Shown one piece after another: positions 24,459 through 30,650 of a stretch of 30,650 nucleotides of DNA. The first letter of the stretch is position 1. Every line of letters begins with the position of its first letter. The DNA is from a virus, in IMG/VR virus record IMGVR_UViG_3300035698_015122, positions 1 through 30,650 of that record; one strand, given 5' to 3'. The position numbers and the translations under genes are program-made. The notes under the pieces were generated by a model. It did no database searches. It was not told the origin of the DNA and was given only the letters and a program-made list of their open reading frames with translations.

Positions 24459-24468
24459 ACGTAAAAAA

Positions 24469-24503
24469 TACCCCGGCTTAGGCACAGCGACTAAGTCGGG
24501 GTA
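24469..24503. terminator. Strong bidirectional Rho-independent terminator
   Basis: TACCCCGGCTTAG and CTAAGTCGGGGTA form a 13-bp stem with one G-T pair around a 9-base loop. On the minus strand it is followed directly by TTTTTTA, ending the tail tube transcript. On the plus strand a T run follows a little later, closing the 24201 gene. Confidence 0.85.
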
Positions 24504-24522
24504 CGTGAAATTAAATTATTTT

Positions 24523-25242
24523 TTATTCTACATATGCAATTGATGCTGCTCTATCGCCAGTCAAATCAGAAACATAAGTCAGACAATTAGCATAAACCCA
24601 ATCTTCATGAAACATATAATCAACATTAAAATCAATATCAAGTTCCAATTTATCATAAGCTGTAATATCCCCACCATACTGATCCTGAGGGTCTTTTAAC
24701 GGAAACAACCCAGTCATACAATTGTAATATTCAATTGTTTGAGCATCTGGTTTTGTGGTCCAGTAATATACAGCAGTACTATAGTTTGATTTTGTATAAT
24801 CATCGTCTCCATTAACCATAATTTCAGAAACACCATTACGGTAATCTCTCATAAGTCTTACCCACCCGTGAAATATTTTAAGAATTGGAAGAGATGAGAA
24901 CTCGAGAAACTTAAATGTTACAGTATTGTCAAATTCAACATTGGTAGGCACTGAAAACTTAGTTCCACCAAGGCCTGTAAATTCTGCCTTATTAACAGTT
25001 CCGCCAGGAATAGTTACAGACAAACAAGATGATTCTAAAATTTGTGGAACATTTTTCTCATCTGCAATTCCAGCTCTGCCTGGAGATTGAGCAATTGCCG
25101 TTTGTACCTTTTTAAACGTCGGCGTTGAAGGCCAATGTGTGAAAAAATATCCAGAGACATAGGGGTCAACAGCATCTTTATTTGATCCGCCCCATTTACG
25201 ACTAAATCTGTTTTCTCCAATTACTGAATAGCTGCTTTGCAT
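24523..25242 (-). CDS. Tail tube protein
   Basis: 239 residues from ATG 25242, preceded by GGAGG 7 bases upstream; a TTG two codons before is less likely. The sequence begins with a loop region (YSVIGENRFSRKWGG) and has the tube-type beta-barrel pattern SCLSVTIPGGTV (about 72-83), TVTFKFLEFSSLPILKIFHGWVRLMRDY cut here to FKFLEFSSLPILKIFHGWV (about 108-126), and a C-terminal LELDIDFNVDYMFH, as in T4 gp19-like tubes. It forms the rigid inner tube through which DNA passes. Single-gene transcript: late-type promoter, long leader with hairpins, terminator after the stop. The product name rests on fold pattern and on the nearby sheath gene. Confidence 0.7.
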   Translation of the reverse strand: MQSSYSVIGENRFSRKWGGSNKDAVDPYVSGYFFTHWPSTPTFKKVQTAIAQSPGRAGIADEKNVPQILESSCLSVTIPGGTVNKAEFTGLGGTKFSVPTNVEFDNTVTFKFLEFSSLPILKIFHGWVRLMRDYRNGVSEIMVNGDDDYTKSNYSTAVYYWTTKPDAQTIEYYNCMTGLFPLKDPQDQYGGDITAYDKLELDIDFNVDYMFHEDWVYANCLTYVSDLTGDRAASIAYVE

Positions 25243-25270
25243 TTTCAATCCTCCATGAAATGTATATGAT

Positions 25271-25363
25271 ATTCGTATAAACGAATTTGTGTTTAAAATG
25301 GTGGGAGCATGTTAGCCCCCACCGAGGGTTGCCTATGAGGGGTTCGATTGTTGAGGCAATCCC
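25271..25363 (-). other. Three hairpins in the tail tube 5' leader
   Basis: Between the late-type promoter (25372-25387) and the ATG (25242) lie three hairpins: GGGATTGCCT...AGGCAACCC with a bulge (25326-25363), GGTGGGGGC...GCTCCCACC with one mismatch followed by ATTTT (25300-25323), and ATTCGT-ATAA-ACGAAT (25271-25286). The middle one is terminator-like. They may protect this highly expressed mRNA or attenuate it. Confidence 0.45.
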
Positions 25364-25371
25364 AAGCTTAA

Positions 25372-25387
25372 TTTATAATTTGTCCTT
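25372..25387 (-). promoter_or_regulatory. Late-promoter-like motif
   Basis: On the minus strand AAGGACAAATTATAAA, identical over 16 bases to the elements at 75 (+) and 28673 (-). It lies 130 bases before the tail tube ATG. Confidence 0.5.
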
Positions 25388-25453
25388 ATAACTATACCGG
25401 TAGTGGCGGTTTTAGGATATATTATTTGGATATCCTTATAGATTATCTTATTA

Positions 25454-25476
25454 GCACTATATATATTAAATATCGA
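25454..25476 (+). promoter_or_regulatory. AT-rich promoter-like motif
   Basis: GCACTATATATATTAAATAT, the same core as at 24129 and 8594. About 20 bases later ATTAACCAATAAT resembles AATCAACCAATAAT found at the same relative place after the 24129 copy. It precedes the small membrane protein gene and the phosphoesterase. Confidence 0.35.
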
Positions 25477-25512
25477 ATTGCGATAGTTATTAACCAATAA
25501 TAAATGGAGAAT

Positions 25513-25671
25513 ATGATGATTATGGAAATGCAAACACACAATAGAACTGTAGGAAAAAACAGGTACAAAAAGAAACCAAATCAAATGAAGTCGGCGATCA
25601 TTATGGCTGGAAAAGCGGCTGCATTATTTTTCGTTACAAGCGCAGTATTGCTTGTGGGTTTCTCACTTTAA
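25513..25671 (+). CDS. Small single-span membrane protein
   Basis: 52 residues from ATG 25513 (a second ATG follows directly), with GGAG four bases before. The N-terminal half is polar and basic (NRYKKKPNQMK), and residues about 35-51 form one hydrophobic helix (AAALFFVTSAVLLVGF). Basic residues before the helix predict the N-terminus inside the cell. Function unknown; small phage membrane proteins often act in lysis control or exclusion, but nothing here shows that. Confidence 0.55.
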   Translation: MMIMEMQTHNRTVGKNRYKKKPNQMKSAIIMAGKAAALFFVTSAVLLVGFSL

Positions 25672-25687
25672 AATTTACATAATTATC

Positions 25688-25828
25688 AAATCTCAGTCCT
25701 GCCGCAATTATGAGCTTAAGTAACTGGCGGAAATAAAGGATTGGAACAACAGATAAATGGGACGGAGTGCTTGAGCCAAAAAAGCCCACCGGCATGAGAT
25801 AAACACTCTATCTAATCTGCTGAGATTT
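25688..25828 (+). ncRNA. Structured 5' leader of the phosphoesterase gene
   Basis: AAATCTCAG (25688-25696) and CTGAGATTT (25820-25828) form a 9-bp closing helix. Inside, AGATA/TATCT (25751-25755, 25809-25813), GAGTG/CACTC (25765-25769, 25804-25808) and CTTGAGCC/GGCATGAG with one mismatch form a stacked arm. The rest contains CCTGCCGC and ACTGGCGG blocks. The whole ends 18 bases before the ATG at 25847. It may be a cis-acting RNA element. I cannot match it to a known riboswitch or ribozyme. Confidence 0.4.
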
Positions 25829-25846
25829 TTCAAAAAGGAATAATCA

Positions 25847-26551
25847 ATGAAAATATTAATATGTGGAGACACTCATGCAGAATGGGGGCCACTCAATAAA
25901 TTAATCAACCATCAGAACCCAGATATTATTCTTCAATGTGGTGATTTTGGTTGGTGGCCACATTACCATGATAAAAAAATGAGCAAATTTGATCGTACCA
26001 GATTCGACCAATACGGAATTAAAAACTTCGATACGAAAATCTACTGGTGCGATGGAAACCACGAAAATCATGAAGACCTGGGTTTGAAAATAAAAGAACA
26101 CGGAAGAGTTCCAATAGAGGTAATGAAGAATGTTTTTTATATGCCAAGATCATCTACCCTAACTTTACCAGATGGTCGAGTTGTTTTATTTATGGGTGGA
26201 GCCGAATCTATTGATAAAGACTCGAGAATAGAAGGCGTATCGTGGTGGAGAAATGAAACTATAAACCAATCTGATTTCGAAGCTCTTCCAGATGTGAAAG
26301 TAGATATTGTAATTTCGCATACGGTTCCGTGGACAATATTTAACGAGCCCGGCTTTCAAATGAAGCTCGGCAACATCAAGGTCTTAGAACCATCGAACTA
26401 TGCCTTAGAATCCATATGGGAAAAGTATCAACCATCCTTATGGTATTGTGGTCATTGGCATGGTTATTACAAATGGGAACACGGACCCACCAAAGGCTTT
26501 ATTTTAAACAAAGCTATTGGTCAAGATTGGTGGGTTAAATTAAAAGTATGA
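25847..26551 (+). CDS. Calcineurin-like metallophosphoesterase
   Basis: 234 residues, ATG after AAAGGAA. All metal-binding motifs are present: GDTH (D8, H10), GDFGWWP (D33), GNHEN (N71, H72), SHTVPW (H158) and GHWHGY (H203, H205). The family uses two metal ions to hydrolyse phosphomono- or diesters; phage members act on nucleic acids, cyclic nucleotides or protein phosphates. The substrate cannot be told. The segment GGAESIDKDSRIEGVSWWRNE (split: GGAESIDKD about 117-125, SWWRNE about 132-137) is common in small cytosolic members. Its TGA overlaps the ATG of a 4-base-shifted start of the next gene. Confidence 0.85.
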   Translation: MKILICGDTHAEWGPLNKLINHQNPDIILQCGDFGWWPHYHDKKMSKFDRTRFDQYGIKNFDTKIYWCDGNHENHEDLGLKIKEHGRVPIEVMKNVFYMPRSSTLTLPDGRVVLFMGGAESIDKDSRIEGVSWWRNETINQSDFEALPDVKVDIVISHTVPWTIFNEPGFQMKLGNIKVLEPSNYALESIWEKYQPSLWYCGHWHGYYKWEHGPTKGFILNKAIGQDWWVKLKV

Positions 26552-26562
26552 GAGGAGCAACT

Positions 26563-26853
26563 GTGAATACAATCCGGGAAGATAAATATGGCTTGTATCT
26601 ATTGGGAGAAGGAACGCTATGGAGGCCTATAGAAGCCAGGGCGGCTTTAGTGTTATGTCATATGGATAAAGATAAAAAAAGTCTCCGGCGGCACGGTGGC
26701 AGTCGGTTCAAAAAAAGCGACCGAGTTAAATTCAGATATTTATTAAACACTACTACCGCAAAAGTAGGTGATGAAATATGGTTCGAACATGGTGAATATA
26801 TCTATAATGGCGGGAAGCATAAAAAGTCCGAATCGCTTTGGAATCCCGCTTAA
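26563..26853 (+). CDS. Small protein of unknown function
   Basis: 96 residues from GTG 26563, chosen because GAGGAG lies 5 bases before it. An ATG at 26548 in the same frame overlaps the phosphoesterase stop but has no ribosome binding site. The protein is basic and mixed alpha/beta, ending GEYIYNGGKHKKSESLWNPA. It is probably co-transcribed with the phosphoesterase. Not recognised. Confidence 0.55.
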   Translation: MNTIREDKYGLYLLGEGTLWRPIEARAALVLCHMDKDKKSLRRHGGSRFKKSDRVKFRYLLNTTTAKVGDEIWFEHGEYIYNGGKHKKSESLWNPA

Positions 26854-26879
26854 CATGGATCATATATATAGACGTAAAA

Positions 26880-26910
26880 TAAAGGGCTGGAAACTTAATC
26901 CAGCCCTTTA
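26880..26910. terminator. Bidirectional hairpin terminator
   Basis: TAAAGGGCTGG and CCAGCCCTTTA form an 11-bp perfect stem around a 9-base loop, between the convergent genes ending at 26853 (+) and 26929 (-). On the minus strand A/T-rich sequence with TTTTA follows. Confidence 0.75.
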
Positions 26911-26928
26911 AGAAAATCTTGTAACTAT

Positions 26929-28617
26929 CTATTTTATAAACAGATTTAGACTGATCTGCTCTACTACTTTCGTAGGTCTCAAAGTTACATTGCAGTGAAA
27001 TTGTTTCGCCTTTAGTTCGTATTCAGTTGCGGCAACACTGACTTCATAACTGTAAAGCCCTCTTTTATTTTTGATAACTTTAAGAAATGAATCTACTTCG
27101 TTTCTCACCTTCTGCCATGTGTACTGATCATTCAATTCAAAAATATAGAATTTACAGAATTGCTCAAGAGCCCGCTTGATATAAAGAACTAGTCTCATAA
27201 CATTGAAGTCTTGAAGTGCAGATGGTCTCTTCTGTGTCGTAAGCTGTCCCCAAACAGTGTATCCCACGTTGAACTTAACAATAGGATTAAGCTGTTGTAA
27301 GTACATTAGCTCACGTTCACCCTGGAGAGGAGAGAATCTAAGCTCTTTAATGGTAGCCACAGTCGCTCTATTAAAGCCAGCGGGAGCATACCAAAGTTCA
27401 GCTACATTCTCAGTATATGGTATAATATTAGCCATATGGTAAACAGGAGTGATCCATATATCGCGACCTGTAAATAAATCGAATATCTTTGAATATGGTT
27501 CATACATTGCCAAATATCTAGTATTAAAAGTGTGGTCATCAGCTCTAGCTGCCAACGACTGAGTCACATTATAATTATCACCATTATCTATAACTCCAAT
27601 ACAATCACGTCTGGTAGTTGTAAGAACATAACAACCATTTGTTTTGACATCTGTATTATAACCACCATCTAATACAATACTGAAATATACATTATCGATG
27701 TCTAATACTTCTGTAAGATAATCACCATCGGTTTTCTCTAACAGACCAGTATAAGCTTTGATAAGTAGTTCATCAGCAACGGTAGGAACAACATTACCTC
27801 CAGAAAACAATTCTCCAGAAGTTCCACCATCAGTTCCGACAGCGCCACTCCGAAACGGTTGTGACCAATCCGCTCTATCATTTACATCTGCTTGTAAACA
27901 AACATCTCTATTTGATTTACATCTGAGAAATCTTGAGAATCTATTAATAACATCTTCTATATACATAGACTCAGCTGAATCATCAACGTCTCTGTAATCA
28001 AAAGAAACTTCGTATGATTCAATAATTTCATACTGATCAGCCCCAGTCTCATCTTCTTCATCTTGCAATTGAAGAATATCTAAAATATACACACCCTCTC
28101 TCTGAGGATTCGCATGTTGGGATATATCAATCTGAAAGTTGTTGTACCATTCACCGCGACCAATACCATATATAACTATACAGTTCTCAGGATTCTGAGT
28201 TGTGCTTACAAGAGTATCTAATTCATTTTCATTATTAATAGATAGATTCCAATCAACACTTATATCAGCAGTACCATCTAATCCTAAACCACTACCTCCC
28301 GCCGTTTCTGCTTTGAGAATTAAATTAGCATATGTAGCATTTGTAGGAAGACAACGAACCGTATAAAGAACATCAGATTCTTTCATAAAAGATCCGGCAA
28401 CATATGGTCCTTGACTAACCTGTTTTGCATATGTTCCACCATAAAGAATATTTGGCTCACCGTAATCTATATAGAAATCTCTATTGTTTGTAGCTATCAA
28501 TTTGTTATCTTCTCCTCTTTCGGAGATGATCGGTAAGAATCCAATCGTACTCGGAACATTTCTTACATATTCTGAGAGATCAATAATTTTCGTGTATACA
28601 CCTGGACTTACTGCCAT
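26929..28617 (-). CDS. Contractile tail sheath protein
   Basis: 562 residues from ATG 28617, preceded by GAGGAGG; the TTG at 28644 in the same frame lies before this ribosome binding site and is not used. The N-terminus AVSPGVYTKIIDLSEYV is the classic sheath start (SPGVY...D.S). A variable middle follows (about 150-330, with a VSFDYRDVDDSAES region). The C-terminal part has RDCIGVID (about 324-331), FNRATVATI (about 406) and FNVMRLVLYIKRALEQFCKFYIFELND (split: FNVMRLVLYIKRALEQF, then YIFELND), the conserved interlocking C-terminal domain. The protein forms the outer tail sheath and contracts on infection. It stops in TAG with a TAA seven codons later, before a terminator. Confidence 0.9.
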   Translation of the reverse strand: MAVSPGVYTKIIDLSEYVRNVPSTIGFLPIISERGEDNKLIATNNRDFYIDYGEPNILYGGTYAKQVSQGPYVAGSFMKESDVLYTVRCLPTNATYANLILKAETAGGSGLGLDGTADISVDWNLSINNENELDTLVSTTQNPENCIVIYGIGRGEWYNNFQIDISQHANPQREGVYILDILQLQDEEDETGADQYEIIESYEVSFDYRDVDDSAESMYIEDVINRFSRFLRCKSNRDVCLQADVNDRADWSQPFRSGAVGTDGGTSGELFSGGNVVPTVADELLIKAYTGLLEKTDGDYLTEVLDIDNVYFSIVLDGGYNTDVKTNGCYVLTTTRRDCIGVIDNGDNYNVTQSLAARADDHTFNTRYLAMYEPYSKIFDLFTGRDIWITPVYHMANIIPYTENVAELWYAPAGFNRATVATIKELRFSPLQGERELMYLQQLNPIVKFNVGYTVWGQLTTQKRPSALQDFNVMRLVLYIKRALEQFCKFYIFELNDQYTWQKVRNEVDSFLKVIKNKRGLYSYEVSVAATEYELKAKQFHCNVTLRPTKVVEQISLNLFIK

Positions 28618-28672
28618 AACTGTTTCCTCCTCGCTTATATTCAAATAACGTGATATTAAAAAGTCCTCTTTC

Positions 28673-28688
28673 TTTATAATTTGTCCTT
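28673..28688 (-). promoter_or_regulatory. Late-promoter-like motif
   Basis: On the minus strand AAGGACAAATTATAAA, the same 16 bases as upstream of the tail tube and the tape-measure operon. It lies 56 bases before the sheath ATG. Confidence 0.55.
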
Positions 28689-28814
28689 GGTTATTGGCGA
28701 TATGGACCCGTAAACTATACCTTATAATATCAATAATTTAGAGATTTTATCATATATATCAAATACTGATAGAAGATATTAACACCTATTTATAAAACAA
28801 AGGGGGCGAAATAC

Positions 28815-29483
28815 ATGTTCCAAGATTGGTTGATAAAAGTAGATTCTCAGGAATCTATCGAAGGAACCATAGGTTTGATGGACGGGAGAGCCGAGATATG
28901 TTTTCCAATGTATCTCGACCCATTTACGGGGTCATCAAAATCTATCAAAGAAATGTGTAACCCAGAAATAAACTTAATCTCTGGATGCACAATTGAATGT
29001 GCAGATGGATCGGGAGTATTTATTAAATCTCCCAAAAAGAGGGCGATGTATCTTATCCAGGATATCATGAATAGGCATAAAAATTATATGATGTCCCTTC
29101 TAAAGAAAATTAATAAAGAAATTCCAATATCTCCAACAGAATTAATGATTTATACAAAAAAACCATTGTTTGCATTGGATCTCGACTCTATTTCAGCATG
29201 TATTTTTGAAATGGGGTATGCCACAACTCCAACCGAGGCTGTGTATTGGTTAGAATCGTTAATAGTTGATAATATTCAACTCCCACCATTAAGCTTCTTT
29301 GAAGAATACCGCGATTCTGAAAGTGTTTATATGATTCATCCAATCGACGATCACATTATGATGATCGAAGATGGAAAGTTCACTGGAATCATAGTGAACA
29401 AGTTGGAGGACTCTGCAGTTATTTATTTTGCTAAAGAATCAGGAATAGAAATAGTAATTGGAACAGGCAGAAAATATGTCTGA
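28815..29483 (+). CDS. Protein of unknown function
   Basis: 222 residues, ATG after AAAGGGGGCG. Mixed alpha/beta, no signal peptide and no membrane helix. It has acidic patches and three Cys in the first 70 residues that do not form a knuckle pair. The segment ALDLDSISACIFEMGYATTPTEAVYWLESL (about 117-146, split as ALDLDSIS and ATTPTEAVYWLE) looks like a helical bundle. It shares a plus-strand unit with the 29525 gene, 41 bases apart. Not recognised. Confidence 0.6.
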   Translation: MFQDWLIKVDSQESIEGTIGLMDGRAEICFPMYLDPFTGSSKSIKEMCNPEINLISGCTIECADGSGVFIKSPKKRAMYLIQDIMNRHKNYMMSLLKKINKEIPISPTELMIYTKKPLFALDLDSISACIFEMGYATTPTEAVYWLESLIVDNIQLPPLSFFEEYRDSESVYMIHPIDDHIMMIEDGKFTGIIVNKLEDSAVIYFAKESGIEIVIGTGRKYV

Positions 29484-29524
29484 TGATGTAACCGCATCTT
29501 AACCACTTAAAGGAGGATTAAACC

Positions 29525-29977
29525 ATGAAATTAAATTTGAAGTTGAAGGGGTCTAATGTACTGGTAGCCGGGATCGCCAGAGTCGCAGAAGCAGTCCGTC
29601 ATATCGAAACAAACATCAATGGACCTGAATCCAGGCTCGCCAAGAGAGCCTCGGCTATCAAAGAAGCCATGCTCAAGGGCGACGGAACATCAGCAAATAT
29701 TCAACTTGATCTTGATGATCAGGTTGATGCCATCGCTGCCGAGTATCTTGAACTCGGATCTATGTATGCAGAAAAACTGATCACAATTAATGGATTAATT
29801 GAAAACTTCGCGGGGCCCGCTATCAAGGATGCTGGCCTTGGCATAAAGGTTGGAAAATACAGCATCAATATTAAAAAAGACAAAACCGGAAAAGTAATAG
29901 AAGAGGCCATCGGAACCGCAACAAACGGGCCCGAGAAAGTAACTCCTGATGAAAAGGCTGCCCATAACGCATCGTAA
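29525..29977 (+). CDS. Protein of unknown function, helical N-terminal half
   Basis: 150 residues, ATG after AAAGGAGG, one of the best ribosome binding sites here. The gene is noticeably more GC-rich than its neighbours, which hints at high expression or a different origin. Residues about 10-100 are helical and Ala/Glu-rich; 105-125 looks like a short beta hairpin (GIKVGKYSINIKKDKTGK cut here at 18 residues); the end is charged. The strong ribosome binding site and the excellent terminator after it suggest an abundant product. No family recognised. Confidence 0.6.
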   Translation: MKLNLKLKGSNVLVAGIARVAEAVRHIETNINGPESRLAKRASAIKEAMLKGDGTSANIQLDLDDQVDAIAAEYLELGSMYAEKLITINGLIENFAGPAIKDAGLGIKVGKYSINIKKDKTGKVIEEAIGTATNGPEKVTPDEKAAHNAS

Positions 29978-29981
29978 AAAT

Positions 29982-30019
29982 AGGCACACCCAATCTATAA
30001 TAGCAGATTGGGTGTGCCT
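29982..30019 (+). terminator. Strong hairpin terminator
   Basis: AGGCACACCCAATCT and AGATTGGGTGTGCCT form a 15-bp perfect stem around an 8-base loop, 5 bases after the stop of the 29525 gene. The following sequence is A/T-rich but lacks a pure T run. Confidence 0.75.
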
Positions 30020-30058
30020 GATAGTTTAAATATATAATAATTTTTAGGAGGTTATAAT

Positions 30059-30175
30059 TTGGAAATTGTATTTTGGTTAGTTATAATTGTTCTGTCTTCT
30101 GCAGGAATAATGAAACTATCAGAAAGTATTGAAGGAATCATTAAAAAAAATTCTAATAAAAATAAGAATAAATAA
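30059..30175 (+). CDS. 38-residue single-span membrane protein
   Basis: Starts with TTG 8 bases after TAGGAGG, and ends in TAA at 30173. Residues 3-17 are hydrophobic (IVFWLVIIVLSSAGI) and the rest is a short basic helix ending in Asn/Lys. The excellent ribosome binding site supports it even though it is short. The membrane helix at the N-terminus with a positive tail predicts the tail inside. Function unknown. Confidence 0.5.
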   Translation: MEIVFWLVIIVLSSAGIMKLSESIEGIIKKNSNKNKNK

Positions 30176-30185
30176 TATAAGGTTA

Positions 30186-30239
30186 GTGTATCGTTACTGA
30201 ACCGGGCGGCGATACACATTAACCCGGTTAGTCCGGTTC
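30186..30239 (+). ncRNA. Pseudoknot-like RNA element
   Basis: GTGTATCG (30186-30193) pairs with CGATACAC (30210-30217), an 8-bp stem. Its loop carries GAACCGGG (30199-30206). AACCGGG there can pair with CCCGGTT (30223-30229), and GAACCGG with CCGGTTC (30233-30239). Two mutually exclusive partners for one loop make a switchable pseudoknot. It lies just before a terminator and after a small gene, so it may be a small RNA or the 3' end of the mRNA. Confidence 0.45.
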
Positions 30240-30245
30240 GCATTA

Positions 30246-30282
30246 AGAAAGGCTGGTAAATGCTCTCCTCCCCAGCCTTTCT
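30246..30282 (+). terminator. Rho-independent terminator with a CU-rich loop
   Basis: AGAAAGGCTGG and CCAGCCTTTCT form an 11-bp stem around a 15-base loop and are followed by TTTTG. The loop contains CTCTCCTCC, complementary to Shine-Dalgarno-type sequence. It ends the transcript that holds the pseudoknot. Confidence 0.8.
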
Positions 30283-30295
30283 TTTTGTTAATATT

Positions 30296-30487
30296 TTACA
30301 CACAAACTTTATTTGCTAAAGATCCAGTTGAACATTCACCAATATGACCTTCAGTTTCTTTTTTTATAAATTTTTCATAATAACCTTCAACATTTAGACC
30401 ATCTTGATTTTGTTTGCAGGCTTTTATATGTTTCGAAAGACCTACTAATAATTTAAATTCTCTTTTACATAATTGACATTTTTCCAC
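30296..30487 (-). CDS. Orphan zinc-finger protein related to the endonuclease N-terminus
   Basis: 63 residues from GTG 30487, with GGAGG 7 bases before it. CQLCKREFKLLVGLSKHIKAC (residues about 4-24, split as CQLCKREFK and GLSKHIKAC) matches the N-terminal finger CQICNREYKNGAGLSSH of the homing endonuclease at 14736-16385, and the following YYEKFI matches YYDKYI there. So it is the finger module alone, without repeats or nuclease. It could be the remnant of a third endonuclease or a real small DNA-binding protein; the good ribosome binding site favours expression. Confidence 0.6.
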   Translation of the reverse strand: MEKCQLCKREFKLLVGLSKHIKACKQNQDGLNVEGYYEKFIKKETEGHIGECSTGSLANKVCV

Positions 30488-30506
30488 AAGACTTCCTCCA
30501 ATTTAA

Positions 30507-30522
30507 GTTTAGATTTTGTCCT
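30507..30522 (-). promoter_or_regulatory. Late-promoter-like motif, weak variant
   Basis: On the minus strand AGGACAAAATCTAAAC, matching GGACAAA but with a degraded TATAAA part, about 20 bases before the zinc-finger GTG. Confidence 0.25.
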
Positions 30523-30538
30523 CCAGAAAAATGATGAT

Positions 30539-30613
30539 CAACTCTCTTAACATACCAAGTAAAAACCAACTCTCTACATATAAATGTACCAGGAAAAAAC
30601 TAATTCTCTACTT
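30539..30613. repeat. Three imperfect copies of a short repeat
   Basis: CAACTCTCT at 30539-30547 and 30567-30575, and the variant TAATTCTCT at 30601-30609. The last two sit in longer similar blocks beginning TACCAAGTAAAAACC and TACCAGGAAAAAACT. The region lies upstream of the zinc-finger gene and runs to the window edge; it could be a regulatory array. The rest of 30488-30650 shows no gene. Confidence 0.35.
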
Positions 30614-30650
30614 GAAGTCTTTCGAATTGTAGAAAACGTAACTCGAGCAA

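Noticed and set aside
28618-28644. TTG start for the sheath giving an N-terminus MNISEEETV, resembling the leader peptides
   Set aside because: The bases encoding it include the GAGGAGG ribosome binding site for the ATG at 28617, whose product starts like other sheath proteins. The resemblance is a by-product of GAG codons.
30052-30303. Minus-strand ORF of 83 codons across the pseudoknot and terminator region
   Set aside because: It has no ribosome binding site and is antisense to a small gene with a strong ribosome binding site and to clear RNA structures.
1-30650. CRISPR array, rRNA genes, insertion sequences or transposases
   Set aside because: None seen: no regularly spaced identical repeats, no transposase motifs, and the only mobile genes are the homing endonucleases.

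Overview
The window is part of a large, AT-rich genome of a contractile-tailed (T4-like, myovirus-type) bacteriophage. The evidence is a tail sheath, a tail tube, a very long tape-measure-type protein, a gp25-like baseplate wedge, a gp6/J-like wedge, a zinc-ribbon hub-assembly protein, two free-standing homing endonucleases and many short phage-type genes. A heptose-7-phosphate-kinase-like gene (HldE/RfaE N-terminal type) hints at a Gram-negative host, but the host cannot be read from this sequence.

Layout. 1-7945 (+): a small coiled-coil protein, the tape-measure-type protein and a large tail/baseplate structural protein, ending at a strong hairpin. 8012-9848 (-): three small unknown genes and the sugar kinase. 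9890-10330 (+): a small HTH gene and a microprotein inside a 15-bp inverted repeat. 10500-24001 (-): a long run of mostly abutting genes, reading from high to low coordinate: zinc-ribbon hub protein, small partner, endonuclease 2, gp25, a structural protein, a cassette of small proteins (17.4-20.0 kb), a HAD phosphatase fused to an acidic protein, endonuclease 1, the gp6-like wedge, an unknown helical protein and a J-domain protein. 24.2-30.2 kb: short (+) genes (a small membrane protein, a calcineurin-type phosphoesterase, unknowns) alternating with (-) tail tube and sheath genes. A pseudoknot-like RNA with a terminator and a small zinc-finger gene lie at the right end.

Most interesting part. 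Six genes in the 17.4-20.0 kb cassette start with the same short peptide, of type MYISE-x-YIEE. In these it ends in [I/L]-x-E at about residue 10. A related start without that ending precedes the J-domain gene. The peptide resembles the 10-residue capsid-targeting sequence of T4 internal head proteins, which the gp21 prohead protease removes after [L/I]-x-E. The shared part includes the ribosome binding site, while the proteins behind it differ. Four of these seven genes are interrupted soon after the leader: one -1 shift at a canonical TTTTAAAA slippery site directly before the stop, one -1 shift at an A5 run, one in-frame amber codon, and one frame break in the J-domain. The surrounding large genes are intact. 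This may be programmed recoding, fast decay of an accessory protein set, or local sequence error; the sequence alone does not decide.

Regulation. A motif of type AAGGACAAATTATAAA lies upstream of sheath, tube, hub, gp25, tape-measure and some leader genes, always on the coding strand, and looks like the late promoter. A second AT-rich motif (TATATATATTAAAT) precedes several (+) non-structural genes and may mark early or middle promoters. Bidirectional hairpin terminators separate convergent blocks.
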